Origin: Neurospora intermedia
Taxonomy: Eukaryota; Ascomycota; Sordariomycetes; Sordariales; Sordariaceae
Length of the DNA: 64,000 nucleotides
Direction of reading: 5' to 3'
Assembly: GCA_037102815.1 (NCBI GenBank)
Contig: BTPP01000004.1
Coordinates: forward strand, 310,001-374,000
Positions 21,001 to 33,500 of the stretch are shown in pieces. The notes beneath the pieces are model-generated. The model ran no database searches and had not been told where the DNA came from. It saw only the letters and a list, made by a program, of their open reading frames with translations. Made by a program: the position numbers and the translations under genes. Numbering within the stretch: the first letter of the stretch is position 1; the number at the start of each line of letters is the position of its first letter.

Positions 21001-22469
21001 CGGTTTCCGAATAGGTTGCAGCGAAGTCGCTGTTCTGTTCAAACCCCCGCCAGAGTACAACACAGTATTATTGCTGTACGCGGCTCGTTCCGGACAAGAT
21101 GGTCGAGACCTTTGACATTATGCCTCGGTCATATGTACTCTTACCACGCATCCAAGCGCCCTTATTACACCTTTGAACTTGATTTCTAGGTAGTTTCTGG
21201 ATATGAATATCCCACTGGGACCTGACCCGATGTATCTTCGAGTTCTCGTGAGCCCTATCAGTCTTTGTAACCGCGTTTCTCAAGTAGTGGGTTAATCGCC
21301 CGCGAAGCAAAGGTCTCATCAGTTTTGTCATGGACGAGCGCGGCTAGCTACGTAGCTATCGCGCACTTTATGCTTACCTCTATATTGCCGCGCAACTACC
21401 GGGTATCAATGGATCGCGCCACGAGACCCATGCACGCGGTTGGCGGGAGTGGCTCGGGCACTGAGCGGTTTAACGGAGTTCATGACTACTTCCACGCCAC
21501 AAACAATACTATCCGGTGCGTGGTACACCGATTACGGCGGGTAACGGCCATGTTTCACATCCCCTCGTTGTCCAACCTTATTCTCATCTCATGTCTTGCA
21601 AGACATGGTTACACTCCTCAAGCCTGTCGTTAAATAATTGAAGTTGCCGACGTCAACCCTGTGAGTTCGAACTTTGGTCGACCTCGGTCACGCTAGCCAC
21701 CATGTTCTGCAGCCTTGACATTATACTGCAGTAGATACCATAGCCTTGTGATATCTCTTGTTCTGACACCCACTCGAAAGACTGTGTCAAACTTTTGCCA
21801 TTTCAAAGCAGTCATCTGTGTGCGGCTGTGTCTAACGCGATTGCAATGAGAGGTCATAATGTCCCGAGCAAACGTTGCTTCAGATGGTAAACTTCCGTCA
21901 AGCATCGCGGCAAATGCCGACAACCGGTGAAATGGGCATTGAAAAACCAAGCGTTTCATAAAAACATCGGGAAATTGTGGGAGCTGCGAGTACAATCACA
22001 CCGAGGTCGTGATCGAGGTCATCACCATGCCTTGCGGTCAACTGGCAAAGTGACCAAGTCAGCCAAGGATGTAAGCTAATACCATGACTGGATAGTCAAG
22101 CGAGCAGTATCATTTCCTGTGGGCAACCATATCTCCCACCGTCAGGGGGAGTGCGCCACAATCTTTTGTTCTCAGATAGAGCATTGAAACCCTTGACAAC
22201 ACAAGGGTCCGCCGACGGCGGGTTGGATGTGGATGGTTGGTAGAAATCCGGATTTGGGGATTAAAGCAACCTCATATTAGTATTGATGCTATATCATAGG
22301 GGACCCAACAACCAAAAGAAATCGGGTGTCAAATCACGGCTCTGATCACTGGTAGTCTGAGCGCCACCCTTTCCGCGGGATAACTTCGGCACATCTACCT
22401 ACCGATATTCGATAGAGGGGAGATCTGAGATGATAGGAAATCTGGGGTTGATGCTACCCTCGTGAAACA
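17041..22469. other. Long gene-poor stretch next to heterochromatin
   Basis: Base composition is normal, but every open frame is short and overlaps rivals in other frames; none resembles a family I know. The first part probably serves as the regulatory region of the ankyrin gene. TACCTACC and GTACAGTACAGTAC words and pyrimidine tracts (for example 19,470-19,515) are scattered through it. A non-coding RNA cannot be excluded from sequence alone. Confidence 0.5.
18018..18050. repeat. (CAG)11 microsatellite
   Basis: Eleven uninterrupted CAG units occur with no supported gene around them. Confidence 0.9.
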
Positions 22470-22980
22470 TGAACCAGAAATACCTATTGCGATTGTACCA
22501 AACAATTGAATCATTATCGGAATGGCATCTTTACCTGCCGAGTCTTGAGTCGACATTAAAGCCAATCAAGCGGTTAGCTGGATTTGCGGTTTCGGGTTTT
22601 GCACACTATAAGAGACTTCAAAGAATAACTGACCTCACATTATCGCCGCCTGAAAGCATATCTATCGTGATTAACACCATAGCACCGGTTATAAAGACTG
22701 AGTATGGGTTGTTGTCGGAGATGTGGCCACTCGCTCGTCCAATGAAATTTCCAACGAAATCTGCCCGTCAGTATATCTGCCAACACGTCTTTGGGAGGCC
22801 GACCACTTCTTTCTCCCAGGGCTTACCGATCGGTAGAGGTACCGGCAAGTAACGACTTCAAGACACTGACAACGAACCCATTGAACACTCGCACCTATTT
22901 CTTGACTCGCTCCAGCAACTACCAGGAAAGTCGACGCCAACTGGCGACTTACTATCATGACTACACGTCTCAAATTCAAC
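22470..22980 (-). pseudogene. Decayed exon of a possible membrane protein
   Basis: On the minus strand, a CTGAC branch point and CAG acceptor (about 22,755-22,767) precede a stretch reading FVGNFIGRASGHISDNNPYS, then a hydrophobic segment with VLITIDMLSGGD. Frames before and after it are interrupted. It loosely recalls the first helices of RTA1-type fungal membrane proteins, but the match is too weak to name. It may be chance. Confidence 0.22.
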
Positions 22981-23744
22981 CACTATTTCCTCGGGCTCTC
23001 TCAAGGCCTCGCACACCATAGCTTCACGTCCCGTCTCTATTCATGTCTTACATAGTGAGATTACCGGTACGTTGACAACCCATCACTGAAACTCACTCCA
23101 TAGTAATCCTTAGGTACCTTATCAGGACCATCGACACTGGGAGACCTGGTTGGAAAGAAAGGGCGGTACAAGTAAGCAGATAATTACTCGAAACAACCCC
23201 TGCGTCAAGAGGGTTAGGTGCCTGTAGTTCACATACCTCCACAGGTCACGGGACTTGAGATGATATATTCGTCGAGAGGTAGTAGATGATGTACCGAATA
23301 AAGCTGATAATCCGCAGTTAACCTAGATACAGACTCATTGAGGATTAGGATGTTGGGTACACTACGGGACACACTTAGTTTGGGCGTCAAGACAGATGAA
23401 CGGGGGAGGAATGCAGTGTGAAATGCAAACCTGTCTAGGTAGGTACCTAGGTACCTATCGATCTGACTGCGGGTGTCAACATGCCATGTCAGCAGCACAT
23501 GTCCCCGTACAGCATGAGTTGTCGATCCTGTAGTGCCCTGTGGCACGGTGGTCACGACTACTTAGCACGCAGTAGACTCTCACCTTTTATGGCTCTCCCA
23601 AGGACACCCATCCATCGGAGGGATGCAGACGGTGCTCTTGAGCTTTAAGAGGCTGAATGTAATTGTGTCCGTCGGAAAACATGACGGACGTTGAATCTGG
23701 CTGAACCATGCCTACCATACCCACTGGCGTGTTATCTCAGTGCT
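22981..23744. other. Non-coding DNA up to the composition border
   Basis: No supported gene is present. The sequence contains the palindrome-like GGTAGGTACCTAGGTACC near 23,437-23,455, a motif type frequent in fungal spacers. Confidence 0.45.
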
Positions 23745-23942
23745 CAGACCTCTTTTTTGGGCATAGGCGGCCTGCGGCCGGGAAGGGGGCCTGCGGCCCG
23801 TGCGCTGCGCGCATATGGAAAGGGCGTTGCGCGCCCAGAAATAAAAATTAAATCTTTCTAATCTTTCTAATCTATAGTCCGTACATCGAATCTTTCAATA
23901 TATTTACTAGTATTGATTGAGAAAGCCCAAAAAAGAAGTCTA
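23745..23942. mobile_element. 198-bp inverted-repeat element at the GC/AT border
   Basis: CAGACCTCTTTTTTGGGC (23,745-23,762) is repeated inverted as GCCCAAAAAAGAAGTCTA (23,925-23,942); the two differences are G-to-A transitions. The left half is very GC-rich and carries GGCCTGCGGCC twice (23,769-23,779 and 23,788-23,798) and GCGCGC hairpin words. The right half is AT-rich. No coding capacity. It looks like a small MITE; target duplications are unclear. Confidence 0.5.
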
Positions 23943-24739
23943 AGTTCACCGTCAAACGAAATACAGCCAGGGGTTTTCAAATCGATACGCCTATAGAAGA
24001 GACTATATACCTACAATATAAAACAATACCTTCTAATAATATAAATTATATATTAAAGATACTTTCGTTAAAAGGAATTTAATAGTATATTTAGTTTTCT
24101 CCTACGAACAATATTAAAGTTAATTACAAGTACAAACCTAAAATATTTACGGGTTTTCGTTTTCGGGATATATATATTATAAAAGTATTTTTTATTCCAA
24201 TTTTCTGAAATTTTGTAGGTATAGCTATAATGGCTGTCTGATCTTCCGGGTTAGTTCTTATACCTTCGCGACGTATTATTATTTTTCCTTAATTTATTAT
24301 TATTAATAATAATAGTAAAATAGATAATAACGGCCTACTCGATACTTAACGTATATTAATAATAATAAAAAATATTATTAGCAGTAAGTAACTTTGCGAA
24401 GGTTAAGTTTAAATAGTTATAAAACTAATAATTAAATAGAAGGATATAATATTAGTAATTGTAATTAAATATAATAAAAATATTATACTTTATACCTTCT
24501 TAGTTTTATATAATAAAATTATAATATAGATCGTACCTATTACAAAACTAGGAGAAAGTTAATATAATAATATTATAACCAAACTTCTAAAATCTAAACT
24601 AGTATAAATAGATAAAAATATAATGCTAAAGGTAAAGAATCTTACCTAATTTCCCCCTTTTATACTTATATTTAACTTAATTATCTCTTTATACAATAGA
24701 ATAAAAACGTATAGAATCGGATTTAATATAGTAATTATA
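23943..24739. other. AT-rich DNA with no recognisable content
   Basis: Dense TA/ATTAAT-like sequence with isolated less-mutated words (for example GGCTGTCTGATCTTCCGGG near 24,231). It may be the left end of the helicase-bearing repeat. No termini found. Confidence 0.4.
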
Positions 24740-26900
24740 CCTATATTCTTTTAAACCCTAAGCTCGCAACTAGCGCGAAATTCAAAACTGTCTTAAAATT
24801 ACTAGAATTCTATAAAAAGATTAGTCTTTTTACTATTGACGAACTATATTGCGTATTAGAATAGCGCGACTTTCGAAAGGAATTCTAATACCTATATACT
24901 TTACGCCCTCTCCTTCCTTCCTAAATACTATAGTTCGGTTGTACAGTTATACTAATTAGAATTTATAAAGATTTTATTATTAAAAAAGCTAGGTTTAATA
25001 CTAGGAATTTTAAAATTATTAAAATATCTATAGATAGATTAAAAATCTCTATTATTATATAACTATTATTGCAGAACTATATTAGAGATTTTCGTCGCCT
25101 AATCTTCCTTATCGAAGGGTATACCCTATTAATTAAACGGAATATTCTAAAAACTATTATTTATATCGATAACTATAATAATTTATTAATAGTAAGGAAT
25201 ATCCTTATTAATTACCTATATAAAAACTGTAATTTTAATAAAGAATTAAGTCGTAAAATCATTAAATTATATAATTCTTTAGTCCGCCCGACGGATAAAA
25301 ATATTATATATAAAGACTTTACTAGCGAATTAATTAATTATTATATATACTTAACTACCGTTTCTTTAGGTATAGGAATAAACCTTCCTAATATTATTCG
25401 AATTATACAATTCGGTATACTCCCTACCCCTAATATTCTTAATATTTAGCAACGCTTTAAAAGGGCAATACGTAAACTAAAGGAAGATAATTTGTAGGAG
25501 AAAACTTACTTTTTCGTACTTTACTAGGCATCTAATTATTTTAGATTAGGGGAAAAGTAGTTTCGAAAATTAAAATAATAATAATAATAATAACAGTTTC
25601 GTTAATTATATACTCCGAGGGTATTTAGTAGGTTAATAAATATTATTATATTAGTAGACGAAGAAAATAATACGGATACCGACAGCGATAATAAAAATAA
25701 AGGAGATAGAGATATTAATAATAAGCTATTACTAGATACTAAAGTTTAGTACTTATTATATAAGTTTAAATATAAGGTTAAATAATTGAAAGTTAACGAT
25801 AAGGCTCGTACTAAGCATTATAAAAAGGACCTACTTTTTATAAAATTCTTTAATATACTTTACTTTCGCAAAGCTATTTTTAATTATCTTTAAGAACCGC
25901 CTAATAAAGATTTCGAATATAAATAGCCTATACCTACTAGCAAATATTATAATAGGAGTAGCTATACGCTATTACTTAGAAGGATTCTAGTAATACTTAA
26001 GTATAACTGAAATAAAGCATTCAATAAGCTAATAATAGGATTATTAATAAACAAAGTAGTATCGTATATTAATAGTTAGTATAAGGAAAAAGTATAAGAG
26101 TTTATCCCTAAAGCCAATCGAATTTTCGAAATTATATTAGAAATACTAATACTAATTCGGCTATAGTATACAGTAGCCCGCTTTTTTACCGACGATAGTA
26201 ATACTCGTCGGAATAAAGTACTTCTTTTTATAGACGTTAATAGGTTAGAGGAGAAATTGCCTACTATATAGTAATAGGAATATATAGAGGAATATATCGA
26301 GGATTTCGTAGAGTTTTACTTATCGTTGGTTATAAAAGTTTATAAAAATTAGGATAAAGAATATCCCTAACCTTAATACTAAGCCCAACTTCGATTATAT
26401 ACCGATAGCTTTATAACTTTTCGCCTTACTTCTCTTTTAGCTAATATATTAAATCGCGCTACTATTATAAATATTCTTCAATTAGAAGCTCCTTAATTAA
26501 AAGCCGAAGAGCCTTCGTACTCTTCGGTAATATTAAAGGTAGTAATACCGGAAGAGTAATAATACAATAAAGTAAATAATAAAAATAAGGCTTAAAATAA
26601 AGGCGGAAGTAAAATAGAATTAGCCGAATTAATAAATCCCCGACCGTCGATACTACAATACTAAGAAGGATAGGAAGATACCGATCGCCGTTTTAAAGAG
26701 TTTACTAAATTATTACTAAAGACTCCTCGCTATACTCCCGGCTAATAAAATAAAGAAAGGCTATAATCCCCTTTTAATAAGGTTTTACTATAGTTCGCTT
26801 ATTAAATTATTATATTATATAGCTAAACGTTAATCCCGGTAAATTCGCTGTTAATTCGAGGATTGTTAGTAGTTAGAAGAAAGGGAAAGAAGAGATAAAG
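24740..26900 (+). pseudogene. RecQ-like helicase relic from a repeat element
   Basis: Plus-strand frames show helicase features in order. A motif II-like FTIDELYC occurs near 24,830-24,860. The clearest part is an open frame at 25,069-25,449 with TIIYIDNYNNLLIVRNIL and TTVSLGIGINLPNIIRIIQF, then QRFKRAIR after a stop. This is the pattern of the second RecA-like domain of RecQ-family helicases (G-G-N-PN--R-IQFG, then QR-GRA-R). Further acidic and cysteine-region-like remnants follow to about 26.9 kb. In fungi, RecQ-like helicases of this kind occur in repeats and at telomere-linked loci. The frame is broken at many places by RIP and cannot make a working enzyme. The borders are approximate. 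Confidence 0.6.
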
Positions 26901-27199
26901 CGGGATTCCTATTTAAAGATTACTAGCTTATAAGAAATAAATATAAAGATATTTATATAATAATATTATTATAGATTTATATACAAAATATATTAAAAAT
27001 TTGGAATTATATACCAAAACGCTAAGACGGGAAGATGCTTAGCAACTTAAACTTAAATTTAGAAGTATAATACTAGCTAAAATATTACTAAATCTAACTC
27101 TTTCAACGAGAGATAGCTATTATTATATTTAATAATCCTCCTACATTTCGCAAATACTCTTAAAACGTTCTAATTAGTTAATATAATCTACTTCTAATT

Positions 27200-30100
27200 A
27201 CCCTACTATTACTAACCCCTCCGGGGGTATTATAGGGATGCCCGTAGTATAGTAGTATAGAGGACGCTCCTACCGCTATTAGTATAAATATATAGAGAAT
27301 TCTCGCATTTAACTCTCTATTTATAATTTATCTTTTCTTTAAACACTTAATTATTATATTACTAACCTCTCTTAAATCCTTCTTATTTTTAAATTTTAGT
27401 ATTAATTACGTAGGGCTATTCTAGGGAATAGGAGATATAAAACCGCTATAAAACATACTATTTCTCGGTACCGTTAATAGTTATTTTATAAAAGGGTATA
27501 CTATAAAGTATTCGACTAGGGTATACGGAATAAATCGAACTAAACTCCTTTTTTTTTTATTATATTTTTAAGCTAGTAGTAAAATTTAGCTACTGCTACC
27601 TAACTTAATAATATTACTCTTTTTAAAATAATAATTATTATATTATTAAATATTATATACTTATTAATTGCCAATTTATATCTTCTTTATTCATCCCTAT
27701 TATTATAAATATCTTTTATACTATTAATATTTATATCTTAGAAATCCTCTACTCCTTCTTAGAATAAACGTCTACCCTTATTATTATAGTTAATAATATT
27801 ATTTTGAGTAGAGAATTCAACCGTACTAGGAAGGTATTTTTGGTTAGTAATATTAATTAGAAAAGGGATAACTTTATTCCAATCTACCAGCTTTTCTATT
27901 AAATTCTATTATTCTAAGAGGTAGATATTTAGAATATTAAAAATATCTATTTAAACTTTACTAAGTATAGATAGCTTCAATTTCCGCTTAGTTATACTAT
28001 TATTATATAATTTAAGTATATAAGAAATAATATTTATAAATAGGTTACCGGTAGTATAAGTACCCTTGGTAGTACGTTCCTATAGCCTTTCTATTCCCTT
28101 GCGGATAATAGAAAGTATATTGGAATTTAAAGCAAATTGTATAAATATAGTTTCGATATCGTAAGTAGAGTTCTTATTATTCTTAATATTAACGGCGTAT
28201 ATTCTATTCCAATATTTTAATATTGGATTAATAGGTTTATACTTACTATTAATAGTAGCTAAACGGACTAGGCCACCTTTGAATATAGTATTTCGAAGGA
28301 CATTATTTATAATATTTTCATATAAAAGTTATATAAAGTACAGTATTTCTAGGCCGTAATTCTAGGACCTTCTATTATAGAAAATAATTAGGAGGATAGG
28401 AATAATATCTCGAAGAAAGCTATAGTCGCCTACCCGGATTGCTTCGTAGATTAATAAAAGGATTAATACTATTTGTATTAATCTATAATAGCTTCGAAAT
28501 TCGATATCGATTTTCGAGGCTAAAGTAGGTCTTTATTAGGGTATAGGTCCGTACCTATTAGGATCGATATTAATATTAATATTAATATTAATATTAATAT
28601 TAATATCCTTATCCATTTCTAGGTATTTACTAGTCCATCTATATATAGAGAATACTATATTCTAAATACGATTAAGTATTTATTCCATTATTTATTACTC
28701 CTTATCGATATTATTATTATCGTTGACTCCTTCTTCGACTAATATCATTATTATAGATTTTATACCGTTAATAATAAAATTATTAAAATTTTTATATTTA
28801 ATGAGCTCTATAATAAGAAATACAAGGATTCTAATTTAGAATCCGTAAATAATTAAGGGCATTACTTAATAGTACTTAATCCTTTCCTTCTTAATATTCT
28901 TTAACTATTAGAAAAAGTAAATATTTAATACGATTATTATAATAGAAAAGGCTATATCTTTTCCTCTATCCCAAAAGTAACAGAATAATATCTCAATAAA
29001 ATTAATCTCAATATAGAAGAAGGCAGGGATAGGAAGTATCTATTTCTTCTATTCCTATTACTCACTAACTTCGATTTTATAATACTAAATACATTTAATA
29101 AATAATATAGTTTTTTAATTACTATAAATTAAAATAAACCGATAAACCAATTCGTACTTATTAAATATAAGACGATTATTCTATAATTCTTTATAAATCC
29201 GGTAGACGCTTTTAAACTTTCCTTTATCCTTATAAATAGCTCTAATCTAGAGGCTTAATAATTCCTTATATTTCACCTATTTAATTATAGGGAAAGTTGG
29301 TAACTTATTCTTCGCTATTAATCGAGCTATTATAGTATTATTATTAATACGAAGGAATAAGGATTTAATAGCGAAATTTATAAACTATTATATAACAATA
29401 TTAATACTTTTATACCTCGGAAGTAGGTATTTAACTACTATTTTACCTATAAATTTCTTAATTCGGTTGAAAAACGACTATTGAAGGGGACTATAGAATT
29501 TAGGATACTATATTAAACTAGCCGTAGTTAAATTAACTATTTAATTCTATTTTCCTCTAGCTAACTCTCGAACAATATCTTTATAATTAAAATTATTATA
29601 TATAATAATACTATTAGGATTATAGGCAGTACGCTTAAAGTTACACTTTATTTAGTCTACTATACTATTAAATAATCGGTTAAATATTAAATATAATAAT
29701 ATAATACCTATATTAGATAGGGTTTGAACAATTCTCCGTAATATTCTAATTAATAGTAAGTAGAAGCCGAAAATATAACGAAAGAAATTACTCTTTACTT
29801 TAGTAAACCCAATTATTAAAATCGCTACAATAAGAATAATACGGCTATAATACTCTTTATCAATATTATCTTCAATAATAATATTAATAAGTTTAAAACA
29901 ATTAATTATAAACTATAAAATTATAGTAACTAAAGTAGGAGTAGTAACTTTAAAATTTAACTATACTTCTTTAAGAGTATTCTCTAACTAAAATAAACTA
30001 CTCAATTGAAAAATAGCCGTTAACTCTTCGCCCTAATAAATCTTCTCAACTTTAAATTATTTAAAAGACGGCTCGTTGAAAAGAGACTATATTTCTTTAT

Positions 30101-30578
30101 ACAAAATAAGAATATAATAGTTTAGACTAGGCTTATTAACATATATAGTAAAATTATATTTATTGAAAACTTTATCCATTTTATTATCCTCGTCGAAGAG
30201 ATTAGTAAAATCCGTACTTCTACGAATATTCTTTAACTATTCTAATATAAAAACCTTTATATTAAATTGCTAGGGTTCCATATCCCTACCCCTCCTTACT
30301 ATTCTAACTATACAATTAATATACTTTAATCGGAGGCGCCTCCAAAATTTAATAATCTCCTTAATAATTTTATAATTATTATCCTCTATATATATACCTA
30401 TATCGTTATTATCGGAATTTGAAGAGCCGTAATCTAAAGGACTAAAAATTAGAACAGCCGAAGCTAGAGCTAGAATAGGAATACCGGATTAAAGCCCGCT
30501 TAAGCATATTAATTATCGTCGTCCTAAAGCATCCTATTTAGGAATTTTATACTCTAATTCTAATTATTACTATTACTC
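27200..30578 (-). pseudogene. DUF6589-like transposon ORF relic (right end beyond LINE copy 1)
   Basis: Minus-strand translation of about 28.85-30.2 kb gives long protein-like stretches with few interruptions, among them FFRYIFGFYLLLIRILRRIV, NFKRTAYNPNSIIIYNNFNY and KDIVRELARGK. The central (Y)(D/N)NFN-x-(K)(D) motif within such a setting recalls the DUF6589 proteins found in fungal mobile DNA; this match is from memory and tentative. The relic continues past LINE copy 1, which is inserted upstream of its N-terminal part (37,549-37,848). No terminal repeats could be fixed. Confidence 0.35.
28566..28607. repeat. (ATATTA)n microsatellite
   Basis: About seven tandem ATATTA units. Confidence 0.85.
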
Positions 30579-30592
30579 TTCCTATTACTATA
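30579..30592. repeat. Left target-site duplication of LINE copy 1
   Basis: TTCCTATTACTATA is repeated exactly at 37,535-37,548 on the other side of the LINE. Confidence 0.75.
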
Positions 30593-33500
30593 TATATAGT
30601 CTTATTCCTTGTACTATAAACTATAGCGCCTTATTAGTATAAGGTCCTTCTCCAGTTCTCTGGAGGGGAAAACCGTAAGACGTTAAACGCCTCCGGATAA
30701 AAACCTCCAACTCTATCTCGGCCGTAATTCACTACGCCGCTCCTACTTTACTTATAGCTATAATAATTCTTACTTACTACTATAACGAATATAATCTCGT
30801 CTCTCCCACCGCTATACTATCCTAATACTAAAATAATAAGAATAATAAAAATAGGACCAAACTTAGTACGCCGCTTCCTTCGCCGCCTTTCTATTTTACT
30901 CCCTATTGCTCCTTCCTCTACCTTCTCCCCACTTCCCTATCCTATCTTTCTATTTATTACCTTACTTCTTTACCTCCTCCCCCCGTTTATAAATACTTCC
31001 GCCCTATTATTTACTCTCCTACTCTACGGTTCTACCCTTATTTATATTAATATAAAGGCCCTTTCCTTCGTTTATATAATCCCTTATATAGTACCCCTCC
31101 TAATCCTTCTCTTCTTTCTTCCTATTATAACTTCTATTAAAATAGCTTCCTCCAACCGCTATCGTCCTAACCCTATCGATTTAATTTCCAATATAGAGGG
31201 TTCCTCCCCTATTATATCCTTAAGTCTTATATCCTCCGTAGTCCCTTCGGTCGTACCTTTAGAGCCTACGTTCCTCGTTCGTACCCTTTATAATTTCTTC
31301 GGTAGTTATTCCCCTTAAAATTAATATAATTTCTTCCCTTCCTCCTTCGGTCCTTATATTAATTTAATTAATATTATTCGTAAAATTCTTTACTTCTACT
31401 ATATTTTAAACTTCGCTTCCATTATATATTCTGATAATAAGTTTAATTCTTCTAATACCTTTAAAAAAGTCGTTACTAATAGGATTTACTTTATTTCGTT
31501 TACCGGTAGGTTTTATATTCTCCTTTCTTCTTTTTCGTTATTTAATTCCTACGTTTCTAATTAGTAGTATTTAAAACGCTATTTATAATTATATTACCGG
31601 TAAATATATATTGGACGTCCCTGCCGGTTTCTATAATATTTATAACGCTATTTAGGCGGTAGTTATTACTATAGTATTAGGTAGTTCGAATAATTTTAAC
31701 CGCAATTTAAATACCTTCCGTTATATTATTAATAATTTTTTTAATTATATATATATTTATTTAAAGTAGGATAGCCTTCCTACCGACTATAAGTATCTTC
31801 CTTATACTATAGGCTATAATATTACCGAATAGTAATAGAAAGGTTACTACGAATTGGTTATAAAGGACGTTTATTATAATTATATTCCTTCCTTGCCCGG
31901 TAGTAGTACTATAAACCCAGTTTAAATTACGTCCGGTTTTAATAGTAATATTATTATTCCTATATATATTATATCCGGTAGTAGTAATTATACTATTCCT
32001 ATTCGTATAGTTTTCGGTTTTAATAGTAGTAGTAATTCTATTCCCAGTAGCCCTATAACCGTTAATACTCTCGGTCGCGCCCTTATAAATAATAATTAGA
32101 TCTAATAGTATTATAAAGTTACTATAAATTAGGCTCGTATAATAGAACTATTCAAATAGCTTCTTAAACGTAATTAGGCGTTTATTAAATAGTACTTTTC
32201 AATTTTTATTATAATTATAATTTAAATAATTCTTATAATTAATATAAATATCCCCTCCTTATTCCCATCCTATTATTTTAATATTATTAATATTCCGTTT
32301 TCCTTTTAAAAATACTTTATAATTTTTTTATATTACTCCTCCTCTAGTTCGATTATTAGATAGTACTCTTTTAACCTCCCTAATTTTAATATTTATAATA
32401 GAATCTTTTCGGTTTTAATTTTATTATTTAAATATTTTTAGAATTCTTCCTTCGTTAATAATTAAACTTTTAGGTTTAATTAGAAGATAGTATCCGTATT
32501 AAAGCAATTTAGAATAATATAAGCGAATATCTCCTTTTCAAACTTATAAGTATAAATAGGAATTAAAACGTTTAATACCTTCCTCCGGTAGAGGAAGGCT
32601 TAGAGGCTAATAATTTCCGTTCTAACCTAAATAAAGAGGGAACTCTTTACTTTAATTAATAAATATAATTCCTCTTCAATTTCTTTTAATTATTAACGTT
32701 TTCTTTTCTTTTTCTTTATATTAATTATATATTATTAAATAACCTTTCCGCTAAATTTAAGGGTAAAGTTAACGATAGTAAATTTATACTATCGCTTTAA
32801 TTTTACTATTACCGCCGCTAAATAATAATTATAATATAATATTTATTCCTAATTTATTATATCTTCTAATTACTCTTCTCTATTAATAATTATTAATTTT
32901 AAAACTTATAATAATAATAACAATTAAATCCCTAATTCTGAAGGGGGGTTAACTATTATTATTAGTAGCTTTTCCGTTAGTACCTACATTTCGGCCTACC
33001 GAACTTTAATTATATTATTTTTTAATTTATTAGTAAATAGCCGACTTCTAATTTATTATATTTAAATATAATTAGAAATTTAAATTGTAATCCCCCGGAC
33101 GAACTGGGCTTAATCTATCCGGGCGAGCCTTTCTTTAAAGGCCCGGACCCTTTTATTAAAATAAAGGTTGAATAGCGGATAAAAGGTTTCTATTTTTAAA
33201 TTTCGTACCGGTGTAGTTTTGTATACCCTAATAATAATTTTTAAATATTTAATTTAGTATTTCGCTAATTTAATTACTATCCTCCGAAGTTTATTATAGA
33301 TTTTAGTCAATTAATAAAATATTAAAGCTCTATATATAATAGCGCTATAAATATATTTAGTATATATTTCCCTTACCCGAATAAAGGAGTAACCCTATAT
33401 CTTTACTATTAATTTTATAAATATATTTATTTATATTATTATTTTCTTTTTTATTACTTCTATATAAGCCCTATAATTAAATTTATAGTTTAGCCAAACC

